The notes beneath the pieces are model-generated. The model had not been told where the DNA came from, did no database searches, and worked only from the letters and a program-made list of their open reading frames with translations. From Paraphysoderma sedebokerense (taxonomy: Eukaryota > Blastocladiomycota > Physodermatomycetes > Physodermatales > Physodermataceae): a stretch of 64,000 nucleotides of DNA. Positions 12,301 to 25,800 of this stretch are shown piece after piece. The position numbers and the translations under genes are program-made. Position 1 is the first letter of the stretch, and the number at the start of each line of letters is the position of its first letter. The stretch lies in the NCBI GenBank assembly GCA_025602915.1, contig JAHLJZ010000026.1:124001-188000 (forward strand), given 5' to 3'.

Positions 12301-15300
12301 TGGAAGGAAACTAAAGATGCCTGTATCGTCTCCATCACAAATTTTGATTTTAAGTATCAATGCGAGTATCTAGGCTGTACCGACCGTCTTGTAATCACGC
12401 CCCTTACTGATCGCTGCTATATAACGTTAGCACAGGCGCTGGGAATGTCTCTTGGTGGTTCACCAGCCGGTCCTGCAGGTACAGGGAAAACTGAGACAGT
12501 GAAAGACATGGGCAAAGCCTTAGGAAAGTGGGTTGTCGTATTCAATTGCTCGGATCAAATGGATTATAGGGGCCTTGGTAGGATCTATAAGGGATTGGCC
12601 CAGTCCGGATGTTGGGGGTGCTTTGATGAATTCAATCGAATTGAGCTTCCAGTACTTTCAGTCGCTGCTCAGCAAATTGGCTGCGTTTTTGCTGCCAGAA
12701 AGGAGCGGAAGAGTGCTTTTGTTTTTACCGATGGTGAGACAGTTGAGCTAAATCCTGAAGTTGGCATGTTCATCACAATGAATCCTGGCTACGCTGGGCG
12801 AGTCGAATTACCAGAAAATCTGAAAGTTCACTTTCGTTATGTAGCCATGATGGCAAGTATTCGCTTACACTTTTTTAGATCCAAGTTTACATCTGACTAA
12901 TTATTGGATGATTCTTCACTTTAGGTCCCTGACCGACAAATAATTATTAGAGTAAAACTTGCCGGTTGCGGGTTCATTCAAAATATCATATTAGCAAAAA
13001 AGTTCTTCGTCCTTTACAGACTTTGTGAAGAGCAATTGTCTAAACAGGTTCATTACGACTTTGGTCTTCGCAATATCCTTTCTGTACTGCGTACATGCGG
13101 TTCAGTCAAAAGGGCGAACCCAGAAGATAGCGAGCAAATGATTATCATGAGGGTCTTAAGAGATATGAATTTGTCAAAACTAGTGGACGAGGATGAAGCA
13201 TTGTTTTTGAGTTTAGTCAATGATCTCTTCCCTGGGCTGACGGCAAGAAAGGGTTCATACCCTAATGTGGAGACCGCTATCCACCAGCAACTTAACGAGG
13301 CTGGTCTCATCAATCATCCCCCTTGGACATTAAAAGTGATTCAACTCTATGAAACTGCCAAGGTTAGACACGGAATAATGGTCCTGGGACCTACAGGAAC
13401 AGGCAAGACCAAGTGTATTCATACGCTTCTTAAGGTTATGACTGCTTGCGGGGAGCCTCACAAAGAAGTGCGAATGAATCCGAAAGCTATAACCGATTAT
13501 CAAATGTTTGGAAGACTAGATGTAGCGACCAATGATTGGACTGACGGAATCTTCTCATCATTATGGCGAAAAACGTTGAAGAAAAAGGGAGAGATTCTTT
13601 GGATCGTTCTTGATGGGCCGGTTGACGCTGTGTGGATCGAAAATTTGAACTCCGTGTTAGACGACAACAAGTGCCTAACTCTGGCCAATGGGGACCGACT
13701 GCCCATGTCACCGGCGTGTAAGCTCGTATTTGAAGTCCATAGTTTGCGAAACGCCTCGCCTGCTACAGTATCGAGGTGTGGTATGATATATATGGGTGTC
13801 ACGGCGTTACAATGGGAAATTTACGTGCAAGCCTGGTATAAAACTCGATCATCACAAGAAACTGCGATCTTAGAACCTCTTTTTACTGGCACTTTTGATA
13901 CTATTTTGAACTACGTTTTCCACGAACTTCATCCGAAAATGACGGTACCCAAAAATTCATTTATAACGAACATGACTACGTTGCTTGCTGGGCTGATTCC
14001 GACCGGAGACGCAAGAAACATTACAACCGACTATTTAGAGAAAGTTTACGTCTTCTGTTTGTTTTGGAGCTGTGGATCTCTCCTGGAGCTGGATGAGAGA
14101 AAGAAGCTGCAACAGTTCATGATGGAGAAATATCCACATTTGAAATATCCCAACCTCAATTCAGATTTGCAGGATACCATTTATGAATTCTATGTGAATG
14201 ACAGTGGAGAATGGTGCCATTGGAGAGAAAGAGTTCCGGATTGGAAGTACCCACAAGATAGGTCGCCCGAATTTTCCAGCATTATTATTCCAACGGTAGA
14301 TAACGTAAGAACAGAATTTTTAGTGGATTCCATCGCCCGGCAGGGTAGATCTGTTCTTTTGATTGGAGAGTCAGGAACTGCCAAAACAGTGACAATTCAA
14401 CGGTTGCTAGCGAAATATAATCCAGAGGTACAGCTGTTCAAAAATATGAACTTTTCGTCCGCCTCCACACCAATGATTTTTCAAAGAACTATTGAAAGTT
14501 ACGTCGATAAGAGAATGGGGTCAACGTATGGTCCACCGGCTGGTAAAAAGATGACTATATTCATCGACGATATTAACATGCCAGATATCAATGAATGGGG
14601 TGATCAAGTGACCGCTGAAATTGTCCGTCAGTTGATTGAATACCAAGGCTTCTACTCGCTGGATAGACCGGGGGATTGGACAAGCATTGTTGATCTGCAA
14701 TTCCTTGGTGCTATGATGCATCCAGGCGGCGGCAGAAATGATATCCCAAGTCGTCTTAAACGTCAATTTGCTGTCATCAATTGCACTATACCATCTGATG
14801 TGTCTGTAGACAGGATATTTGGCACCATACTCGAAGGTCATTTTTCTGCGAGTCGACAATTTCCGGAAGAAGTGACAAAATTAGCATTAAAATTAGCCCC
14901 GATCACCAGACGATTGTGGCAATTGACGAAAATGAAAATGTTACCCACACCAGCTAAGTTCCACTATATTTTTAACTTACGTGATCTGAGCAGAATCATT
15001 CAAGGTATGCTAAACAGTACCAGCGACGCGATATGCAACCGCAAATTTCTTTTATCTCTTTGGGAGCATGAATGTAGTCGTGTTTTACCAGATCGCTTCA
15101 CCAATACTGAAGATATCGATTGGTTTAATAAGACAGTGATCTCAGTTGTCTCGAAAGAGTTGGGTGACGAGGAGGCCCATATCGTCTCCAATAAAAGCTA
15201 CTTCGTTGATTTCCTAAGGGATCCGCCAGAAGTCGAGGACGGTCAACAGGAAGTCGATGTTGAGTCATATAAAGTTTATGAAATGGTAGGATCCTTTGAT

Positions 15301-18300
15301 ATCCTTAGAAGTCGTTTGGCGATCTGTATGAAGCAGTATAATGAAGCCGTCCGTGGCTCCAAGATGGATTTGGTTCTGTTTGAAGATGCGATGAAGCATA
15401 TTGTTAGAATTTCACGTATAATTAGAACACCGCGGGGAAGTGCACTTCTCGTTGGTGTTGGTGGATCCGGCAAACAATCGTTAACAAGATTAGCTTCATT
15501 CATTGCCGGTAGTCAAGTATTTCAGATCGCGATTTCTAAGAACTATGGGGTGTCAAATCTGATGGAAGATTTGAAAAACATGTATAAAATTGCGGGTTTA
15601 CAAGGAAGATCCTTAACTTTTATTTTTACTGATAACGAAGTAAAAGAAGAGAGTTTCCTTGGGTACATCAACAATATTTTAACTTCTGGTGAAGTAACAA
15701 ACTTGTTCCCAAAAGATGAGGTGATATCAATGGCATCCGATATGCGGCCAATTATGAAGAAACAAAGGCCCCATGCCATTGATACTATGGAAAACTTATG
15801 GCAGTTCTTTATCGACAGAGTGAAGGCAAACCTGCATGTTGTATTATGCTTTTCGCCCGTCGGAGACAAATTTAGAAATCGTGCTCTCAAATTTCCGGGT
15901 CTTATCAGTGGTTGTACCATGGACTGGTTCACAAGGTGGCCTAACGAGGCGTTGAGAGCTGTCGCCGAAAAGTATTTGAATGAAATGGAGTTGGTGTGTA
16001 CCGACCAAGTCCGCAAGGAATCTATCAGCCACATTGCGTTCACTCATGATCTTGTGACAGAAACCTGCAATCACTACTTCCAGCAGTTCCGTCGTAAAGC
16101 TCATGTCACTCCAAAATCATATTTGTCTTTCCTCAATTCCTTCAAAGCCTTATATAATCATAAGCGTGCCGAAGTTGGTGCACTAGCTGAAAGGATGAAT
16201 GTTGGTTTGGCGAAGTTACTCGAAGCGGCACAGTCTGTCGCCGTGCTACAAGATGAATTAGTGGTAAAAGAGAAAGAACTAGCAGTAGCTTCAAAAGCAG
16301 CAGATGAGGTGTTGGCTAATGTCACAGTTAGCACGGCGGCCGCCGAGAAAGTTAAAGACGAAGTGCTCAAAGTGAAGACTAGAGCCGAATCAATGGCCAA
16401 CTCCATTAAGGCAGATAAAATGCTAGCAGAAACCGAATTGGAAGCTGCCAAACCAGCGTTGGAGGAAGCAGCACAGGCGCTAAATTCCATTCAACCTTCA
16501 CATATCTCTTCGGTTCGTAAATTAGCAAAGCCACCTCACCTAATCATGAGGATTATGGATGGAGTTTTGCTCCTCCTTAAAAAGAAGATTGATCCAGCAA
16601 TCCAAGACCCTGAGAAACCGAGTGTTAAGCCTTCCTGGACAGAGTCGTTGAAATTGATGTCACAGCCAGACTTTTTATCGTCATTGCTAAATTTTCCGAA
16701 AGACGAAATAAACGCAGAGACGGTGGAGCTACTAGAACCCTATTTAGATATGCCAGATTTCAACCTTGAGGGCGCTAAAAAGGTATCCGCTGATGTCGCT
16801 GGACTAGCTTCGTGGGTTAGGGCGATGTCCGTTTATTTTCAAATCAACAAGAAGGTCGTTCCGCTTAAAGCTAATTTGGCCGTCCAAGAACATAAGCTGG
16901 AAATAGCAATGCAAGAATTGAATAAAGCACAACAAGTACTAGATGAAAAGCAAGCCGTCTTAGATGTTCTCAAAGGAAATTATAATCAAGCGATTGCCAC
17001 TAAACAAGCACTTCAAGCGGATGCCGATAGTTGTAAGAGAAAAATGACGGCCGCGAATGCCCTCATTTCAGGTCTGAAAGGCGAGAAGGACCGCTGGACG
17101 CAACAAAGCAAAGAGTTTTCGGACCGCATTGGAAGATTAGTTGGGGACATCATGTTGGCCACAGCATTTCTGTCATACAGCGGGCCTTTCAACCATATGT
17201 TCCGTAATAATCTTATGAATGATTGGAAGCATGGTTTGATAAAAAAATCGATTCCGTTCACACAAGATTTGGATATAATTGGGCTCCTAGTAGACAATAC
17301 CACAATCGGGGAGTGGAACATTCAAGGTCTTCCAACCGATGAACTTTCAATCCAAAATGGCATCATTGTCACACGAGGAAGTCGATTTCCGTTACTGATT
17401 GATCCTCAAGGACAAGCGAAATCATGGATTAGACGGAGGGAAGAAAGTAACAAATTACAAATCACCAACTTGAGCCATAAGTATTTTAGACAACATATTG
17501 AAGATTGCGTCGCACAAGGACGCCCTCTATTGATTGAAGACGTCGAAGAAACTTTAGACCCGACGTTGGACAACATTCTAGAGAAAAATTTAATTAAGAG
17601 TGGTAAATCTTTTAAAGTGGTGTTTGGTGACAGAGAAATAGACTATTCAGACGGCTTCTACTTATATATCACTACAAAGCTTCCTAATCCTAGCTACACG
17701 CCTGAAATATCAGCCAAAACTTCCATCATCGACTTCACCGTCACGCAGAAAGGTTTGGAAGATCAACTTCTGGGACGCGTTATTTTACGCGAGAAACAGG
17801 AATTAGAGACCGAAAGAACTAAATTGTTAGAAGAAGTCAATTCTAACAAGAAAAAAATGAAACAGCTCGAAGACAACCTTCTCGAGAGGCTTACATCAAC
17901 GAAAGGGTCACTCGTCGACGATGAAACCTTGATTGAAGTGTTGGCTGTGACGAAGACGACAGCCGAGGAAGTGAACGAAAAATTGGTGGTTGCGGCAGAA
18001 ACTCAGAAGAAGATAGGTGTTGCTCGGGAGGAGTACCGGCCAGTGGCTACTAGGGGAAGTATAATATACTTTCTAATTGCTGAATTGAGTATGGTAAATT
18101 GCATGTATCAGGTTTCATTGAAGCAATTTTTGCAGCTGTTTGATGAATCCATGGAGAGATCCGCAGCATCTCCGATTCCCAGTAAGAGAATTCAAAATAT
18201 CATTGATTACTGTACTTTCAGAGCATTCGTGTACATCTCGAGGGGATTGTACGAAGTGCATAAAGTTCTCTACGTTCTTCTGTTGGCTTTGAAAGTCGAC

Positions 18301-20698
18301 ATACCCAGTGGAAGAATATCTCACGAAGAATTCCGAACATTGATTCGTGGCGGGGCAGCCCTAGACATCAATACCGTAGTCAAAAAGCCATTCACTTGGA
18401 TCCCTGATATGACATGGCTCAATTTGGTTGCTCTTAGCAAAATGCCATCCTTCGGGGAATTATTAAATCAAATTGGAAAAAATGAAAGGGCTTGGAAAGC
18501 ATGGTATGAAAAAGACGCGCCAGAAAACGAAATAATCCCGAGTGGATACCAAAACTCGCTCGATAGTTTCAGGAGACTTCTCTTGTTAAGATCCTGGTGT
18601 TCAGATAGAACAATTATGACATCAAAGCAATATATAGCCGAGGCTCTGGGCTCGAAATTCGCGGAATCTCAAATTTTGGATCTTGACGCTTTGTTAGGAG
18701 AAAGCGACAATCGCACACCAATGATTTGCCTACTGTCCACAGGCTCGGATCCTTCGTCTGACATTGAAGCTTTATCAAAGAAATACAAAGTCGATATTAA
18801 GGCTATTTCAATGGGCCAAGGGCAGGAAATTCATGCACGCAAATTTTTGCAGATGTACATGACGAACGGCGGCTGGTTATTATTACAAAACTGTCATTTA
18901 GGAATACCATTTTTGGACGAATTGTTAGTAGCTATATTGGAAACCGAAATCGTTCATGAAAAATTTCGGCTTTGGATCACGACAGATGTAAATTCAAAAT
19001 TCCCAATCAATTTGCTACAGATTTCAATTAAATTCACCAATGAGCCGCCACAGGGCATAAAGGCTGGATTGAAAAGAACATACAATTGGTTGACACAAGA
19101 CATGCTCGACATGAGTAACCGCCCACAGTATAAGCCCCTTATTTATGGTTTAGCATTTCTACATTCGGTTGTACAAGAACGACGCAAGTTTGGTCCAGTA
19201 GGGTGGAATATCCCTTACGAGTTTAATCAGTCAGATCTGGCCGCAAGTGTTCAGTTCATACAGAATCACGTTGACGAGTTGCAACCGAAGGCAAGTATAT
19301 CTTGGGTGACTGCCCGATACATGTTCTGCGAGGTTCATTATGGAGGACGTGTGACGGACGATTATGATCGGTATGTTTTTTAATGTTTGAATTGTCAGAC
19401 ATATCAATTAATATATCTCATAAACTTTTCCCTGTAGTCGACTTTTAGCAACTTATGGTAAAGTCTGGTTCGGCGAACACATGTTTGCTGATGATTTCTG
19501 TTTTTACAAAGGTTACAATATTCCTCAGCTCAAGACAATTGAAGAATATCGTAGCTCCATTGAGGGACTTCCTTTGATCGATTCGCCCGAGGTGTTCGGT
19601 CTTCATCCGAATGCTGATATCTCCTGTCAAACAAAGCAATCACAAAATATGCTTGAAACTATTTTGTCTATCCAGCCAAAAGACAGTGGCACTGGAAGCG
19701 GCGAAACAAGGGAAGACGTCGTTAAGAGAATGGCCAATGATTTATTGTCCAAACTTCCGGAAGACTTTGACAAGAACAAAGTCAAAATAGCTATTCAGAA
19801 ACAAGGCGGACTGAAACCCCTCAACATCTTTTTAGGCCAAGAAGTCGATCGAATGCAAACTGTAATATCTGTTGCGCGAAGTGATCTGCAAGATTTAAAA
19901 TTGGCTATTGATGGAACTATCATTATGTCAGCTCAACTTCAGCAAGCTCTTGATGCTTTGTACGATGCCAGGGTTCCAGCCAACTGGGCAAAAGTATCTT
20001 GGCAATCAGCATCATTTGGTCTTTGGTTCACTGAGCTCGTTCAACGATCGCAGCAGTATTATACTTGGACTTTCGATGGGCGACCATTAGTATTTTGGTT
20101 AAGCGGATTGTTCAATCCCCAAGGCTTCTTAACAGCTATTCGACAAGAAATTACCCGTGCTCATACAGGCTGGGCGTTAGACAGTGTCAAGGTATCTATT
20201 CATTTGTTGAGTTATTTATGTCATCATCACTTATTCACCTCTTTATCCTTCAAATATGTGCCTCCACTCGCAATGTTATAGCTTCAACCGGAAATAACAA
20301 AACAGATGAAGGAGGATGTCACATCACCACCTTCTGAAGGGGTGTATATCCATGGCCTGTTTATAGAGGGGGCAGGTTGGGATCGTAAAAATATAAAATT
20401 GGCAGAATCGCAACCAAAAATTATTTATCAAGCTATGCCCGTTGTGCATGTTTCTGCCACCAATTCGTCAGATGATCCTGATCCGAAATTGTACAGGTGC
20501 CCAGTATACAAAAGGTAAGGCTCAATCGACTCAAAAAGATTCATGAATCTTTGTCAACTGACTTCACATGAATTCAATGTATTGAACAGACCTAGAAGAA
20601 CCGATCAAAACTACATATTTGATGTTGATCTCAAAACTCAGCAACCTCCAGAATACTGGATATTAAGAGGCGTGGCCATGCTGGCTGCTACCTCGTAA
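6335..20698 (+). CDS. DNAH5: Outer-arm axonemal dynein heavy chain, DNAH5/DNAH8 (gamma) type
   Basis: The motor subunit of the outer dynein arm, which drives flagellar beating. The start is ATG 6335 and the TAA stop is at 20696-20698. About 13 short introns are inferred, giving roughly 4,450 residues, the usual size. The N-terminal tail occupies 6335 to about 9000, mostly small exons; the linker follows. P-loops seen: AAA1 GPAGTGKT (about 12470) with Walker [13 protein letters not shown]2 GPTGTGKT (about 13388), AAA3 GESGTAKT (about 14362) and AAA4 GVGGSGKQ (about 15455). The stalk and microtubule-binding domain lie at about 16150-17150. The C-terminal domain contains [19 protein letters not shown] and [16 protein letters not shown], ending in [14 protein letters not shown]. 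These match DNAH5/DNAH8 more closely than other dynein classes in my memory. The last exons are 19438-20191, 20281-20515 and 20590-20698. One intron, 12853-12924, has GC-AG ends. Confidence 0.93.
12853..12924 (+). other. GC-AG intron inside the dynein heavy chain
   Basis: The conserved run [26 protein letters not shown] is split after ATG ATG at 12852. The next bases are GCAAGT, the classical GC-type donor, and the frame resumes after CTTTAG at 12925 with GTCCCTGACCGACAA. Using the nearby GT (GTATTC) instead would shift the frame into an immediate stop. The intron is therefore 72 nt, phase 0, with non-canonical GC-AG termini. Confidence 0.85.
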
Positions 20699-21096
20699 TA
20701 TGTCATAGCGATGACCTTTTGATGTTATATAAGTGTTGAAAATTGAAATTCTTAAGAAAAATAAATTCATAATTGTGAAATAACCCTTAGCTACTGGCAC
20801 CCGAGAAATTATCGGTGCCAAATTCTAGATTTTAGTCATGTGTATTATTTGACGGACATAATATTCCTAGGCTCATTACTAAAGAACATATCATCACAAT
20901 GTATTCTGCTCATAAAAAGAATTTGATCCACTAGCTTTGGTGTTCGCCATTGAAGGTATCAGCCAGATATACGGTCACTTACCTTGCATATGCACTATGG
21001 TATATCTTCATCTATTGCGTTCCTGCATTGAAGGCAAATCTCTTTAAGGATCGCAAAAGGCAAAGAGAGCACGTTTCATGCTGTAGTTCGCAATAT
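20699..21096. other. Convergent intergenic interval with dynein poly(A) signal
   Basis: About 400 bp between the dynein stop and the LEO1 stop, so both genes end into it. AATAAA at 20760-20765 is the likely dynein poly(A) signal, 62 nt after the stop. The remainder is AT-rich, with no convincing coding or RNA gene signal. Confidence 0.5.
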
Positions 21097-22665
21097 TTAT
21101 TCATCATCTTCATCACTACTAAACACTGCCTGTTTTTTCCGCCCTCCGCTCTTGCGAGCAGGTAAATCCTCATCGTCTTCGTCATCATCCATCGGTAAAT
21201 CCAAATCGTCGTCAAAGGAGTCACGCCGCCTTTTTCTCCCTGAATTCACCTCCGATTCGCCCCTCCGCTTTTTAGCGTTTAGTATCCTTTCTTCTCTCGC
21301 CCTTTCCTTCTCTTCCAATTCCTCATCGTTTTCATCATCTTCGTCGTCAACAATAAAATCTGCCAAATCGTCTTCATCTTGCCGTCTGAATGACGTCGAA
21401 TATCCCATCATTTCGTCATCAGAAACAGCTTCTAAAGTTTCTTCGTTGAAACCCATTCGATTAGCGACAGCCCGCCGAGAGTTTTCAAGCCGCCTTTGAG
21501 TTTTGATGCGTTCAGCTTCCGCCTATTTTTTCATTAGGTAAAGTTAGAGTTCAAAGTAAATTGAAATATGGTGAATGCAACATTTAACAAGGAACAGACT
21601 TTTTCGGCCATCAGTTTCAACTTTTCTGGGTCTTCATTCGTGGTAATCATCTTCGTCTTGTAGGTTTTCTTATATTTACCAGCTATCGCGGTCACCAGCT
21701 TCTTATGTGTTGTATTTGCCATGGTGAACGGTCTAAAAATCATCCTATCCTTCAGCTGGCCTTGCGTAACCAGAAATCCGTCTTTTGATTGCGTAGCCGC
21801 AAGGTACTGCTGCTGCTTTGAATTGTCAGACAGTTTGGCATCGAATATTTCATCCCCCAGTATCATTGATAGCGATCCATCAGACCATCGAATGAAGCGA
21901 GCATTAGACTCTTTAGTCTGGGGGAGAACGGATGGTCAATACTTTAGAAACAGAATTTCGAAGAGACTTACATACAGTTTCACCATTTGGTTGGGTCACG
22001 TAACGCCAACGCACTGTGTTGTCAACTTTGAGTTTTATTCGATCTTCTTCGTCGTCCTCTCTTTCCTCTTCCTCCTCATACGTATCCGGATCAAAAGGTT
22101 TGGGATCGACATTTAAGAAATTAGGCAGGGCTGCGACATAAAGCTAATCGGATATTTGTGTGTTAATCCAATCGAATTTAGCGGATTAAATTTGTTTACG
22201 GACCTTGCCTTCGTCGCTTCGAGGCGGACGAGTGTAAGCTAATTGAGCGGGCACAACAACGATTTCCTCCTCTTCTTCTTCGTCGGCTTCTGACGACACA
22301 TCTCGCAATGAACTGAATATGGAATTAAGCATAATTAACAAAGTAAAACGACATAAAATGGTGTGTCAAAGTAGAGGACATGAGGACTACTGAAAATGTA
22401 ATTCGGTGTCATTCACGTACTCAACATGCACTTTTTCTATGTCGTCGTCATCGTCATCTCCGAATAGCTCTCTCTCGTCCACATCTTGTTCGGATATTTG
22501 TGAGGGCTGTGCTACAGACTTGGAGTCACCGGCTCTGTCCGAGTCGATTTCACTGTCAGAATCACTACCGAATAGATCCTTTGCATCAGCGGCATTAGTC
22601 AGATCTTCAAAATCGCCCTCCAGATCGTCTTCGTGGCCATGAATAGATTCGTTGTCTGAAGACAT
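21097..22665 (-). CDS. LEO1: LEO1, PAF1 transcription-elongation complex subunit
   Basis: LEO1 is a subunit of the PAF1 complex, which travels with RNA polymerase II and supports histone modification and elongation. Chosen start: ATG 22665 (MSSDNESIHGHEDD), because the open frame upstream has no family features. The N-terminus is acidic and serine-rich, as is usual. Downstream exons give SEADEEEEEEIVVVPAQLAYTRPPRSDEGK, then LPNFLNVDPKPFDPDTYEEEEE, then VDNTVRWRYV. The next exon gives ESNARFIRWSDGSLSMILGDEIFD and RMIFRPFTMANTTHKKLVTAIAGKYKK. These are the hallmark LEO1 core segments (conserved Pro-Phe-Asp, RWSDGS, TH.KL). The last exon (about 21520-21097) is the acidic and lysine/arginine-rich tail, ending KKQAVFSSDEDDE. 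About five exons with short introns. It is divergent from IML1 with only 220 bp between start codons. Confidence 0.9.
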
Positions 22666-22885
22666 TGTCCTGTTATCGTGAGTCAACGGATGGATTAGCG
22701 GCACACCAGTTGTCGGCCCGTAGCAAAACATGAGAGGAACTAGAAAGCAGCACGTGACTTAACCGTACGTACACGTGACCTGAACCCAACGTGTATTTCA
22801 ATTTTCTTAATAATCTTAATAAATAATTCATCCTTCGGCACCAGCAGAAAATAGATCTCCCGCCAATCCGACACTTTTGTTCTTC
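22666..22885. promoter_or_regulatory. Divergent LEO1/IML1 promoter with paired CACGTGAC boxes
   Basis: Only 220 bp separate the LEO1 and IML1 start codons. Two identical CACGTGAC octamers lie at 22751-22758 and 22772-22779, offset by exactly 21 bp, about two helical turns, so both would face the same side of the DNA. CACGTG is the core E-box of bHLH-zipper factors, and the TCACGTG/CACGTGA extension is the form preferred by MiT/TFE-type and some fungal bHLH proteins. No TATA box was obvious. Confidence 0.5.
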
Positions 22886-25800
22886 ATGAATTCATCCTCG
22901 AAGAAGAACCACCAAAAACTATATAATTTATGGATACACGATGATAGGTTTTCCAAACACGAACTTATCATAAATCCGGATATATTCCCGTCCCTCAATG
23001 TCGGCGACCTCGTAGAGATATTTCATCCATCGGCCTCTATTCCTCCCGCTGGAAGCACGGCACATCAAGTTTCACTGTCTTCTTCTACGGTGGCAGCCTC
23101 TCATCCGGGAGCGTTGGCCACATCATCATCGTTTTCTGCCAGTAATCCTTTGATAGACTCCTCTTTGTGTGACGGACAAAAGAACTCAGAATCTAATGCA
23201 GCAAACTTGTCGGTTGTCGCTCCAGTGGAGCGACGACTTATTCTTCAAGTAACAATACTAGATAAGGAGCTTTTGGCTAAGCAAAGTCAGCTTCAGGTTA
23301 GTATGGTGGCTGAGTCTAAAAAAGTGTGTGGGCGCGACTGATTCCCGGCCCATTTTGAATCGTATGATACATATATCGTCAAAATAATAGATTTCGGTTA
23401 CCAATCATGTTGCTACTATTTTTGGACTTCAGGCACGAACAGATGTTGTGGTATCCAAGGTACGTCTCAGGTTCGCAGTGTTGAAATCTACGTCTCACCG
23501 CTTTAACAATTTCCAAAGGTAGAGCCAACATTGGTTACGGCGGACTACGTCGAGATTTCATTCAGGGATCAATACATTAGTCGGAGTGATATGTGGAGGT
23601 TGACCGTGTCTCTTACTAATATGTGTGTTTACGTCGGCAAGAAACTGTCTTTCGCTGGTTGTATCAGGGCCCAAATTAAGGAAATATATCTTAATGGCAG
23701 GAGAGTATGTGACTTCGTTTTGTTGGTTGTTCCAAATATAAGCGACTTAAGCGATCGTTATATTTCAGGTTTCATGTGGCTTCTTCACAGATCAAACGAA
23801 AGCCATCTTTAGATCCGAGTCTTCCAAGATGTTCATATTTATCCAGCTATCTCGTGAAATGTGGGAATTTGACGAAGACGGAGAATTATATATTGAGAAG
23901 GCTGTTCATGGGTTCTTGCCTGAATTATTTCGGCGCTGGAAAAAACTGGGATCAAATCACGTCGTCTCTTTAATTCTGTTCTCTCGGGTTTTCTACGATG
24001 GTTCGGAAATGACCGCAACCGACATTTATAATCAGGATGATCAGGGGCGGATATTTCGAGATTTTTACAAAGTGATTTCGGATTGGGAATCGAAATCAGA
24101 TTGGAGTCCAATTTTAGCCGCCTTGAAAAAAGAATGTAGTCTGTTTCGAAAAGATATTTTGCTGCAAAATGAGAATGGTGCAATGACGTTAAAGGGCGAA
24201 CTGGCAAACGCTTCTCAAGGAAACATTTTGGAAGCAGTCAATTTGGCCTTAACTCCGTTTGATAAACATTATGTGGATCGTGATTTGGACCTGGTTCGAA
24301 CCGGACTGTCCATGGTCGTTATTACCGCTGGAAATGGGCTAATTGAAACCAACAAATATTTATTGCGTCTCACTACCCAGCGAATGCTTGATAATGGCGT
24401 TGGCTTAGACCTCGTCTGTTTATCCAAACCACCTCTGTTTTGCGCTCCAATCTTTTCGTATACATCTAAATTCCCTCAAACTGAACAAAGTTCTTCCGTC
24501 GACGAGAAATTTGGGTTCTCTGGATTCAAGCATGCGGGAATTGGGGTGATAATGCAGATGGATAAGGTAAAAGACAAGATGGATCGTCGTACAGACTTTT
24601 GGGATCCTTTATACTATGACGATCCAAAAAATGGGAACCCGGAATTTGTGTTCTTCACGGTGCCAGATTGGGTGGATTGCAGCTTTTACTATAAACTGTC
24701 GCACGATAATTTTAACTTCGATTTTCGAAGGTTCATGCCCCGGTGCAAGATGCCGGAAGTCCAACTGAATTGTATGGATCAAGCGGCGCATTTTCCAAAT
24801 ATTCCTTATCTTGACGATGAATTGTTGAAAAGTAATTCTGATTCAGCAACCTCAGCTGAAAGGTACAATTTCGACGCCTATGACGAAATGGTTTTCAAAT
24901 CGGGCATCAGACGTAATGATTTATCTAGCAATAGCAAGCAGGCTGTCTTTGGCTGTGACGTTTCGACTGAAAATGTCGATTCCAACCGCCACGGCCGAAT
25001 CTCGCACATATCTGCCGATGGAGAAAGTCTTGGAATAATTGATGACCGACATTTTCATAAGACTGCTCCTCAGTCTTCATCCTTCACCCATCTCTCAAGG
25101 AGCAGTGGGGCGAGCTCAGAAAATGATAAAGAACCGGATCGATTTATCAGCGGCGTCAAGTCTGAAGAGGATGCACAACATCGGATTCAGAGAGGAAATG
25201 AAAGGGGGAATTATTACGGCACTAGCCCATCTCATCTATATTCCCGTACATCTCGAAAGAACGAATGGGAGCTCGGAGGGAGATCGATGCTGAGTTATAC
25301 GAGTGATATTATTCAAAGTCATGGTAATAGAGGAACTATCAATCATGTAAGAATGTCAGATGATTCTCCAAACACTTCACCCTCGATGTTGTCGCATGGC
25401 AGCAGTTATGCTCCAGTCACCGATATTGTATCAGAGAAAGAATATGAAGAGGAGGAACTGCAAAAAGGAGCAATTAATTCAGTCAGACCTATTAATATCA
25501 ATGCAAAACGGAAACTTGGTGAACGAGCTACACCGAGAAATTTATCGGCGGAGTCGGTAAAGATGCAAAGCGACGGAGTTCGTTTGGCGCCTCCTCTTCG
25601 AACTACTTCATTGGTCAAAGCTCCAGCGGCCACCCATGCTCGTCCTAATCTTATAAGTCCGTGGAATCCTTTATTCAATCAGGTGAAATTGAGTTCCAGT
25701 CTGCAAAGGTGGCATCATATTTACCCGAAGTTAAAATTAGGTAAGATCATTGAAAGTTACCCCGTTTTAGATACTCTATCGACATCTTCTCTGATTAGGT

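Noticed and set aside
21152-21499. Plus-strand serine-rich ORF
   Set aside because: It is the antisense of the acidic LEO1 tail; poly-Ser arises from GAT/GAA codons read backwards.
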